Part shown: positions 55,099 to 64,000 of the stretch, in pieces
Layout: each line of letters starts with the position of its first letter
How positions within the stretch are numbered: the first letter of the stretch is position 1
Assembly: GCF_029633865.1 (NCBI RefSeq)
Contig: NC_079213.1
Location: 102,634,923 to 102,698,922 of the forward strand
Source: Lampris incognitus
Taxonomy: Eukaryota; Chordata; Actinopteri; Lampriformes; Lampridae
Direction: 5' to 3'
DNA: 64,000 nucleotides
Made by a program: the position numbers and the translations under genes
Notes under the pieces: model-generated
The model's database searches: none
What the model saw: the letters and a program-made list of their open reading frames with translations, nothing else
What the model was told of the DNA's origin: nothing

Positions 55099-56999
55099 AT
55101 TTCTATAACCGTTTCCTCCCTCGCGCTGCCCACCTCCTTCAGCCACTTTACGAAGCCCTGCGGCTTAAGAAGGCTAACGACCCTGTCGCCTGGACTCCCG
55201 AACGGGTCCAGGCCTTTGACAGAGCTAAGTTCGCCCTGGCTAACGCTGCCCTCCTCGCCCATCTCACACCCACGGCGTCCATAGCTTTAACGACCGATGC
55301 GTCTGACATAGCTGTGGGGGCTATGGTTGAACAGCGTGTGGCGAATGCGTGGCAGCCACTCGCATTTTTTAGCCGCAAACTGCGAGATAGCGAGCACAAG
55401 TACAGCATTTTTGACCGGGAGTTGCTGGCACTGCACCTTGCAACCCGGCATTTCCACTTCCTGCTGGAGGGTCGCCCATTCACGGCTTATGTGGATCATA
55501 AACCGCTGACTTTCGCCATGTCCAAGGTGACTGAGCCGTGGTCTGCTCGTCAGCAGCGCCACCTAGCGGCAATCTCCGAGTTCACAACGGACATTCAGCA
55601 TGTGGCCGGGAAGTCCAACCCTGTTGCTGATCGTCTGTCGCGTGTGCTTGTGTGTCCTGTGCACCTTGGTGTGAATTTCTCCGCTATGGCTGCCGACCAG
55701 CCCAGCGACCCGGACGTCCTTGCCCTTAGGTCAACGCGTACCGGCCTCAAGCTGGAGGACGCTGTGATGCAGGAAGGCAGTCCTGCCCTCCTCTGCGATG
55801 TCTCCACCGGCCGTCCCCGCCCCGTTGTTCCAGTGGCCTGGCGCCGTCGAGTTTTCGATTCGATTCACTCCCTCTCGCACCCTGGAGTTAGGGCGTCGGT
55901 GAAGTTGGTCGGTTCCAAGTTCGTCTGGCCTGGCCTCCGCAAGGACGTAAAGGGGTGGGCCGCTGCATGTGTAGCGTGCCAGCGCGCTAAGGTCCACCAG
56001 CACACTAAGTCGCCCCTCGAACCGTTTCCGATCCCGGCCAGACGTTTCGACCACGTGCATGTGGACCTGGTGGGCCCTCTACCTTCTTCACAGGGTTTTA
56101 CGCACCTGCTCACAATGGTGGATCGGACCACCAGGTGGCCAGAGGCTGTCCCTCTGTCCTCCACAACATCCTCGGATGTTGCACGCGCTTTTCTTTCCTC
56201 CTGGGTCGCCCGTTTCGGCGCTCCGTCACATATCACCTCAGACAGGGGCCCCCAGTTCGTGTCAGAGCTCTGGTCGGCGCTTGCGCGATCCTTGGGTGTG
56301 CAGGTACACCGCACTACCGCGTCTCACCCTCAGGCTAACGGCTTGTGTGAACGTTTTCACCGGTCGCTCAAGGCAGCGCTGCACGCTGCGCTCTCGGGTG
56401 GTAACTGGGTGGATCGTTTACCTTGGGTTATGCTCGGGTTGCGTTCAGCTCCTAAGGAGGACCTCAACGCTTCGCCCGCTGAGCTGGTGCTCGGTCAGCC
56501 GCTCCGCGTCCCTGGGGAATTTTTGCCTGGAAGTTCCGCTCCTCGACCCCGGCCGTTTATCCTTTTTTTGTCCGACAGCACTCGGGTTCCAGGCCCCGTT
56601 CACCACTCTTTTCCGTGGTCGTTCGTGCCTGCGGAGCTCATGTCAGCTCGTTTTGTTTTTGTACGGCATGATGCTCACCGCTCGCCCCTCCAACCCCCAT
56701 ACGATGGCCCATTTCGGGTTCTTGAGACGAGTCCTAAGGGTTTTGTGCTGGATATGGGTGGGCGTAGGGAGCGTGTCACGCTTGATAGCGTGACACGCTT
56801 AAACCGGCGCACAGGGTGGCAGGCGAAGTTGTGTTTCCGGCCCAGGTTCCCCGTCAGGGTCGTCCTCCTTCCAGGACCCCGGCAGTGTCTTCATGGGTTC
56901 AGCGTTCTGCTTCTCAGCCGGCTTTGGACTGTGTTTCACCTACTGCTTCGGCTGAGGGACGGCGCAGCCGTTATGGCAGGCTGCTTAAGCCTCCAGTGA
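55074..56999 (+). pseudogene. pol part 2: RT thumb, RNase H, integrase
   Basis: Continues the polyprotein in the next frame with [20 protein letters not shown]. RNase H is at about residues 70-190 (TTDASDIAVGAMVEQ, FDRELLALHLATRHF, VDHKPLTFA). The integrase zinc-binding domain has SIHSLSHPGVRA and CVACQRAK (HHCC). The catalytic core shows all three acidic residues: D in HVDLVGPL, D in SDRGPQFVSEL and E in NGLCERFHRSL. A GPY/F-type carboxyl domain follows (YDGPFRVLETSPKGFVLDMG). The last about 60 residues after 56830 look out of frame. This is the best-preserved part, 641 residues. Confidence 0.92.
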
Positions 57000-57054
57000 G
57001 ACACTAATTTTCTATCCAGGAGTCCCTTCTGGGTGTTCGGGGGGGGGGGAGCTG

Positions 57055-57230
57055 TGTGGCGGACACTAGGGGCTATGCCTCTCACCCAGCAGGACTGTGA
57101 GCTGGGGGCGTGGTTTACGTTCCCGGGCTTGCTGGTGCAGGGTTGTTCCTGCTTTAGTTTTGGTTTTGGAGCTGAGGAATAAACAGCAAACTCGCCTTCG
57201 TCTCCTGTGTTTTTTCCTCATCCTGCCACA
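57055..57230 (+). repeat. 3' LTR of Ty3/gypsy element
   Basis: 176 bases, same as the 5' LTR except two substitutions (TTATCCTGGC versus TCATCCTGCC context). A polypurine tract (CGGGGGGGGGGAGCTG) stands just before it at about 57038-57054. Confidence 0.95.
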
Positions 57231-57234
57231 AGCT

Positions 57235-58535
57235 AAACATTAGCCAAAGTGTAATTACATTTGATTAAATGTTTGATATGGATTGATACAAGGCTCAATG
57301 TTACAGTGTCGGATAACACTGATGAGTTTTCTTTCTCCAAAATATGCACGCTACCGCTGGATTATCTTCTCAATACGCTCCTACTGCTGTAGTGCACAGC
57401 CAAGCAAAACATGCCGGTGTTGCACCAAATTCTGCAGTTGTTGAAAACTGTGACCTGCACGGTAACATTTTCTACATGTTCAGGGCCCCGTTTATTTTGA
57501 AAGGAAACGGATTTGCAGTAGGAAAATGAACTATTGTGAAAACCAGATGTTGCCATATCCACCAAAAGATGAAGAAGTTGAGAAGAACCATTTTGGGGGC
57601 AAAAAACGCAGCCGGTTTTACCGAACATTTTCAACCAGCAAACAAATAATTTCAAATGCATACCTGGGATTTGGATTGGTAAACCACCGATGCATTTACC
57701 AGTAACAACATAGGCGTCGGTAACAAAAAAACAAAACAAAACATTATCTGGGTTTAAAGTGATAAGATAAGGTGCCTCCATTTTTTCCCCTCACAATCTC
57801 TTCAGATCTGCTCAGGCCCAGGCTGACCAAATAAATAGGAACAAAATAAATAACCAAGCACTACGTACAAACTGACTGGTTCTGCTCCAGTAAGATAAAC
57901 AAGGAAACCCCTTTAATTATTCTCAGAACGTCTCGAAGAATCTGATGTTAAAGGACGGAGGCAGTTTGAAACACACGGTGACAAAGTTTTTAAACCAGCA
58001 GGGTTTCGCGATGTTTTTTGGTTCCGTATTCAAGAAAACAACTAACCTCAAATCAGGGGAAATGGTTGTTTTGGTGGATATATGACCTTTGTACCATTGT
58101 TTGAAAGAGAGCAGGTGGAGAAGGAATCAGCACAGCTACAACAGGTTCTGGTAAAACACAACCCAACAGAAAAGGATTTTTGGCCATATTGTAAAAAAAA
58201 AAAAAAAATCATCAACCCTATATCAGGACATTGAAATATGCAAAGGGGTTTTTATTATAGACCACTGCCCTTTTCATCACCAAACCAGAAAAAAACACCA
58301 CACAGACCAAACCAGAGACACACTAAAAAGGCCATCTAGATCAAACACACACACAAATGCATTTTTCTATGCTTGTGAGGACCCTCGTTGACTACATTCA
58401 TTTCCTAGCCCTCAACCTTAACCATTAGAACTATGTCTAACCTTAACCCTTACCCCCAAACTAGATGCAAAAATAGACCCTTAAATAAGCGAGGACCGGG
58501 CAAAATATCACCACTTTGCAAAAATGAAAACTCTC
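57235..58535. other. Spacer, nothing recognised
   Basis: No exon or repeat family is supported apart from the TTAGGG-like degenerate repeat at 58366-58510 (reverse orientation). Confidence 0.3.
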
Positions 58536-58537
58536 TC

Positions 58538-58625
58538 GCTCTCTTTCTCTCTCTCTCTCTCTCTCTCTGATAACTCTGGTGGTTAAAATCTAAAAGTGGT
58601 TCTCCTCACAAAAAATAGTCCAACA

Positions 58626-58660
<35 letters not shown>
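58538..58660. repeat. (CT)n and (CA)n tracts
   Basis: CT units at 58538-58568 and CA units at 58628-58657. Confidence 0.85.
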
Positions 58661-58661
<1 letters not shown>

Positions 58662-58664
58662 GTT

Positions 58665-59865
58665 GCGCCTGATTTTTTTAGAATAATTTGGAGCTAACAA
58701 CTCGCATGCTAACAGTTAGCCTAGCTTGCACAAATGTTCTCTGGCTGGTTTGAATTCATCTCAGTGTCGGCCAGAGCTTGTTTATCTGGGAGCTGCCATA
58801 GACACAGGGAAAGAAAGAAAGAGCGGGGGTGGGGTAGTTGGGGGGTGGTGGTGGGGAGGGGGGGGGTTGTTCGCTCTTCCCATGGCACAGACCTCAAGTC
58901 TCTCTGTAATCAGCCCATCGCAGGGTGTGTCCGCATAGCTCCTACCGCTAATTTCATTGCTTTCAGACCACACTGGAGCAAGCCAAACCACAGCGTGGAG
59001 GGAACTCCAACTCCACTGCTGCAGTTGCTGCTGTGGATGATGATGATGAAAAAGTCGATGATGATGATGATAGATTGGCTCACGGAAAAGGAATGAAATG
59101 AGCGATGGGGTTGCAACGCGTAACATTTCATCCTTTACACAGCATCTTGTCTTTATGTTTACTTCTATATATTCTATCATCCATACTCCCCCTCCCCATC
59201 TTCTTCTTTTTGGCATTTTCACTTATAAGTGTGTTCACGTGTATGCATTTCATTGCACCAGCTGCAGCCTGTAGAACTGCAGCACATGGCTTACTTAATG
59301 TATAACTGGAAAAAAGTCATTGAGGCAAACTGGGCTTTCCATTGTGACAAAGGTCAGTGTTGTTGTATTGTGAGGGACAGGGTGTTTTGTCTTGTCATAT
59401 AGTGAGTGACACACAAAAATGAATAGGTAGATCATTTGCGTTGTGTAAGAGGGAATGTTGCAGTCACTGCATCACCAAGCCTTGGACAGAAATTCACTAA
59501 CAGTGTATGCTGTTAACCCTGAGACCATGAGAAAACTGAATAACTGACGAAACATGGCACAGATGTTTTAATTTGGATTTTTCTGCTTTGATAGTATTGT
59601 CTAGTTGTCATTGGTCCAACACAACTGCAGTGTTTCAGCACCTTTGTTTGAAAATTAAAGCAGAATCATGAATGCTGTAAACACTGGAGCTGGAATTTTT
59701 CGATTTGTACATATCTGTAGGTGACGCATACACACACAAACACACACACACAAACACACACACACTTCTGTGCATTTTAACAAGGAGTTCAAAGAGCAGG
59801 GTCAAGTGCAGTTTAGTATCCCTGCAGCAGTTTTGTTACTGTAGTCGCTTTCCTAAGAGTGCTCA
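58665..59865. other. Spacer with low-complexity tracts
   Basis: G-rich tract at 58820-58870, ATGATG run at 59036-59070, CA run at 59730-59764. No gene is supported. Confidence 0.35.
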
Positions 59866-59867
59866 GA

Positions 59868-62800
59868 GTCATCATTATCATCGGCGGTCACTCAAAGTGA
59901 GTATGACTGTCCTCTCCATTGGGTTGTCTACTTGTGGGTCTTCAGATGGCTGTAGAGGCTGATCCACGATCCACATACTTTGGTGTAATGTGGACAGCGG
60001 AAAGTGATGGTGGTTGGTGGTTGAGCCTTTTTCTCCCTCTCCTTGCGGTACTGTCGCTTTTTCTCTGCAGCACAGTGGCGTTCCATTTCATGATGTGCAG
60101 CTCCTTCTTGTATGGATTTCTTCCAGGAGCGCCTGTCCAGTGTGATGTGTTCCCAGTTGCTCGATGTGATCTTGAATTTCTTCAGACTAGTCTTGATATT
60201 GTCCTTGAAACATTTTTTTTGCCCGCCGCGAGCTTGCTGACCTTCCTTCAGCTGGGAACATAGGATCTGTTGGGGGAGACATGTGTTGGACATGCAGATG
60301 ACCATGGCCTGTCCATCAGAGTTGGTGCTGTACTATTGTGGCAGTGATGCTAGTCATGTTGCCTTCTTCCAGAATGTTAATGTTGGTGCGTCTGTCCTTC
60401 CAAGTGATCCTCAGGATATTTCACAAGGAGCTTTGGTGGTATTGTTTCAGGGCTCTCAGGTGCCTGCTGTAGGTGGTCCATGACTCTGCTCCATACAACA
60501 GGGTGGGGAGAACAACAGCTCTGTAGACCTGGAGTTTTGTTTGGGCCTTTAGGTCTCGTTCTTCAAAGACTCTTTTCCTGAGTCTGACGTAGGCACGACT
60601 GACACAACTCAGACGATGGGTGACCTTAGCGTCAATGTCAGTTTTTGAGGAGAGAAGGCTACCGAGGTAGGGAAAGTGATCAATCTTTTCAAGAATTTTG
60701 TTGTCCAATTTTATGGTGGGCTGGGTAGATCGCTGGTTGGGTGGCAGTTAATATAAGATGTGGGTCTTCTTGATGTTTAATACTAGACCCAGGGCTCTGT
60801 ATGCCTTGGCATAGGTATTCAAAATGTCCTGGAAGTCTTCTGCGGAGTGTGGTGTGATGGCGTTGTTGTCTGCATACTGAAGCTCCATTATGGTGGTGTT
60901 GCAGACTTTGCTCTTGGCCTTGAACCTATTAAGGTTGAAGGGCCTGCCGTCAGTTCTGTATAAGATTGGGATCCTCCATGGCAGCTTGTTGCCAATGAGG
61001 TGGAGTTTGGCAGCAATAAAATGGCAAACAGGGTTGGGTACAATGATGCATCCCTATTTTACCCCTGTTTCCACAGTGAAGAGCTGTGACTCAGAGCTGC
61101 TGTTGCTGAGCACTGTGACTGAATTGACATCATTTAAAAGCCTCAATATTCTGATGTATTTGTCAGGGCAGGCATATCTTGATAGTACGCTCCACAGAGC
61201 ATGGCAGTCTACTGAGTCAAAGGTCTTTGTCAGGTCTATGAAAGCCATGTACAAAGGCTGCCTTTGTTCATGGCATTTTTCCTGGAGTAGTTGTGCCGTA
61301 AATATCATGTCCGCTGTACCTCTGGATGGGCGGAAGCCACACTGAGATTCTTGGAATACTTCCTTAGCCAGTGGTAACAGTCAGTTTGCAAGGACGCAAG
61401 CGAGGACTTTGCTTGTTTTTGACAAGAGTGAGATGCCCCTGTAGTTTCCACATTCCACCTTGTCCCCTTTCTTGAATATGGCCACTATTAGAGCATTCCT
61501 GAGCTCTGAGGGAAGTTCTTCTTTTTCCCAGACCTTGAGGAGGAGGGCGTGGAGGTGGTACAGGAGCTCTGGTCCACCTCCCTCCCTCCCACTGGTGGCT
61601 TTGTTGTTCTTAAGGCTCCTGATGGCATATGAACTTCTGTCATGGGTGGGAGGTTCCCCAATGTCTTCTCTAATGGGACTCTGGGGAATGTGGCTGGCAA
61701 TGTCTGGTTCAGCTGTGCTGTGCTGTTGCATTTGAGGAGTTTCTGGAAGTGCTCCTTCCACTGGGCATTAATGGACTCGTTGTACTTCAGCAGCTCCTGC
61801 CCATCCTTTAAGCGCAGGGGGTTTAAGCCACTGTTGCTCGAACCATAGACAGCCTCAGTAGTGCTGAAAAAGCCTCTGGTGTCACCAAGTCTGCCAGTCA
61901 CTGGATTTCCAGAGACTTTTCTGTCCACCAAGAGTTCTTAAGCTCCCTCACCAATCTCTGGACATCTGCCTTGGCTCTGGAGTGAGCCACTCCTTTAGCC
62001 TTGCAGGTCACATCATTTTGCCAGGCACGAAAGGCTTTCCTTTTTTTGGAGATGAGTTGTTCTATCTCTGTGTCATTCTCACTAAAACAGTCCTTGTGTT
62101 CTCTGGCTGGGGTGGTTTTGCAGGTGTCGAGGATGGTGGATTTCAGCAGGCTCCAGTGCTTCTCAATGCCATCAGGATATTCCTGTTGGAGGATTTCCCC
62201 AAGAGAGGCATGAAGTTGCTGCTGGGTGGAAGTTTCATTCAGGCTTTCAAGGTTCAGTCTTGGTCAAATCTGCTTCTTTTGAACCCTCCTCTTCCTTTTG
62301 AGTTTGATGGACATCGTGGAGCAGATGAGGTGATGATCTGTCCAGCAGTCATCTGCATCGTTCATGGCCCTCATGATGTTCACGTCACAGTGGTCCCTGG
62401 TTCGTACAAGTAGATTCCACTGTTTGGAGCGGAGGTGTCGCCAAGATGCCTTAAATTTGTTTTTCTGTCGAAACAGAGTGTTAGTGATGGTGAGGTCATA
62501 CTGTCTTCTCCTGGCTCACCACCTTGCCATGGTGGAGAAGCTTGTATTTATCAATGAGCCCAAGAGCTATGCCATCCAGAGCTTGGATCCTGGTAGGTTC
62601 ACCCAAGGCGAACAGGTCAAAGGGGAGGTTTCAGATGAAGTGCGATCCAAGAAAGATCTCAATGGCAGAACTGGCAGAAGATGTCTCCAGGTCACAACAG
62701 CAGTGAAGGGGGATGAAGACTGCAACAGAGGGCAGTCCCCAATCGTCTTGGTTCTCCATGCCATTGGACTCTGGCCACCCCCTGCCAAGGACTGTGTGGT

Positions 62801-63535
62801 GGTTGTAGGTGCATCAGCCACTCCACATAAAAAGCTGTCACATGCAGGCGTCCTCCCATTATGCAGCCCCAGGATCTGCCTCTACATCCACCTGAGGACC
62901 AAGAGGGAGAATGGTCATACTTGACCCCGAGTGACTGCCGATGATGGTCGTACTGAGCACATTTGATAAGAAGTGGAACTCCATTGGAGTTGATGTTCCC
63001 GATGCCTTCCTTTCCTATAGTGCCCTGCCAGAGGTGTTGATCCTGGCTAATCCTGGTGCTAAAGTCTCCTAGGAGAATAATTTTATCCTCCTTGGGGATT
63101 CTTGACAGTGTCTCATCTAAGCAGGTGTAGAAGAGCTCTTTTACTTCCTCTTCAGAGTCTAAAGTAGGGGCATAGGCACTCACAACTGTTGCCATCTGGT
63201 TGTTGGCAAGCACCAGATGGATGATCATGAGACACTCACTAATCCCCAAAGGAAGTTCAGACAGGTGATTGATGATCTGGTTCCTGATGGCAAATTCAAC
63301 ACCATGGATCCTGAGCTCATCAGCAGCTTTTCCTTTCCAGAAGAAAGTGTAGCCACACTTCTCCTTCAGTAGTTCTTCATCTGCCCATCAGGTTTCAGAA
63401 AGGACAGCGATGTCAATCCGGCATCTTTTCAGTTCTCTAGTGATGATCACAGTTCTCCTCTCCAGTCTGTCACTAGTTGCGCTATCCATCAGTGTGCGCA
63501 CATTCCAGGCTCCAAAGTTCATGTTTCTATGTTTC
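59868..63535 (-). mobile_element. Nearly full-length LINE (endonuclease + RT), dead
   Basis: Read right to left. Endonuclease at about 63520-62945 and again 62505-62280 (NVRTLMDSATSDRLERR-like start, VVSAYAPTLDSEEEVK, DKIILLGDFSTRISQD). Linker 61930-61500. Reverse transcriptase at about 61500-60720 (NYRGISLLSKTSKVLA, PLYMAFIDLTKTFDSVD, ELQYADNNAITPHS). Carboxyl end at 60700-59930 (FPYLGSLLSSKTDIDAKVTH, LLYGAESWTTYSRH) with a final zinc-finger-like CPHYTKVCGSWISLYSHLKTH. The 3' end is GCCGATGATAATGATGA. The polymerase motif reads YADN instead of YADD and there are several stops. Confidence 0.85.
62505..62947 (+). mobile_element. Non-autonomous element sharing a LINE 3' tail, copy 2
   Basis: Inserted into the endonuclease region of the LINE in the opposite direction. 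Flanks GGTCATACTG (left) and GGTCGTACTG (right) are a 10-base target duplication with one mismatch. Its 3' end (about 62870-62947) resembles the 3' end of the host LINE. Full-length match to 14851-15310. Confidence 0.8.
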
Positions 63536-63539
63536 TGAG

Positions 63540-64000
63540 TATTCAGAGTACGCGCACACTAACATGGATACATTTTAAAACATCTTTTCTCTCCATGTTG
63601 GTCTTCCATCCATATTAAGCCAGCGTTTTTCACCACTGAAAACAGAGCATATCCAAAACCCTGACATGTGATTGTCATGTGACCAGCGTTGTCTGCATTT
63701 GACCAATAGAGGGGATTTTAGCATTCGGCATTCCAATGTGGACAGAAAACTTCGTTTTTGCCATGAAAATGCCGTTTTCAAATTTCACCTGGTTAGTATG
63801 GACATAGTCTTGGGCAGTGATTGTAAAGACTTCAAATCCTGGAACAAACCATGACTTAACTCCCTAAAGTGTCTGTAGGTGGTCCTATGGTTTTAACACA
63901 TTATGATTAAATTCCTTTTGATCACACAGTGTAACAGCTATGGGGGGGAAAAAATCACCGTTCAAATCCATTCCCTAGGGGCGCGTGGCACAATCTCCCA
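63540..64000. other. Flank, possible old DNA transposon end
   Basis: GTGGACAGAAAACTTCG, ATGCCGTTTTCAAATTTC and TATGGACATAG are reminiscent of 30110-30240; no terminal repeats or genes are supported. Confidence 0.3.

Larger units (their letters stand above)
53093..57230 (+). mobile_element. Ty3/gypsy LTR retrotransposon, full length but defective
   Basis: 4138 bases bounded by 176-base LTRs and the 4-base target duplication AGCT (53089-53092 and 57231-57234). After LTR 1 comes TTGGTGACCCCGAATTG, the likely primer-binding site, then gag, protease remnant, reverse transcriptase, RNase H and integrase in gypsy order, and a G-rich polypurine tract before LTR 2. No envelope-like frame follows integrase. 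Several frame breaks and two internal deletions inactivate it, although the LTRs are 174/176 identical. Confidence 0.93.

Noticed and set aside
55074-56999. A host gene or an infectious retrovirus
   Set aside because: Domain order, LTRs and lack of an envelope frame fit a Ty3/gypsy retrotransposon; several breaks make it non-functional.

Overview
The window is nuclear DNA from a ray-finned (teleost) fish. Evidence: vertebrate genes split by GT-AG introns, two tRNA-headed SINE families present many times each, Tc1 and hAT transposons, several LINE families, a Ty3/gypsy element and long CA, GATA and GA microsatellites. There are no operons, CRISPR arrays or genuine tRNA/rRNA genes. Coding sequence is a small minority; most of the window is intron and nested mobile DNA.

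Three host genes can be argued, all on the minus strand. (1) Positions 4765-9961: the first five coding exons of a secreted or membrane protein. It has a signal peptide, is cysteine-rich, and every splice phase agrees. It runs off the left edge and I do not recognise it. (2) Positions 30508 to about 41200: lpar3, a lysophosphatidic acid receptor (rhodopsin-class GPCR). It has a GC-rich 5' non-coding exon, one coding exon for the N-terminus to TM6, an 8.7 kb repeat-filled intron, and a last exon for the rest of TM6 to the C-terminus (354 residues). (3) Positions 45861-50162: two weaker candidate exons of an unrecognised gene.

Layout: 0.7-4.6 kb LINE ORF1 relic, LINE tails, a SINE with target duplication and GATA arrays; 4.7-10 kb unknown gene with SINEs in its introns; 10.5-12.2 kb a LINE remnant; 13.6-20 kb SINEs, a broken Tc1 element and a LINE RT fragment; 20.4-27.5 kb a dense nest (Rex1-like LINE, SINE split by another SINE tail and by a hAT derivative, LINE with an inverted 5' part); 28.6-29.6 kb a SINE split by a 0.5 kb foldback; 30.5-41.2 kb lpar3; 38.4-39.2 kb a miniature LTR element nested in an older LTR; 41.6-44.6 kb two copies of a repeat with terminal inverted repeats; 47.1-49.2 kb a LINE 3' end carrying a 32-bp minisatellite grown out of its own coding sequence; 53.1-57.2 kb a complete-length but broken Ty3/gypsy element with near-identical LTRs; 59.9-63.5 kb a nearly full-length dead LINE with a non-autonomous element inserted that shares its 3' tail.

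The strongest unusual observations are the LINE-derived minisatellite, the miniature LTR element with a tRNA-like stretch in its LTR, the element sharing a LINE 3' tail, the foldback insertion, and the unknown cysteine-rich gene. All family names come from motif recognition by eye; no database search was run.
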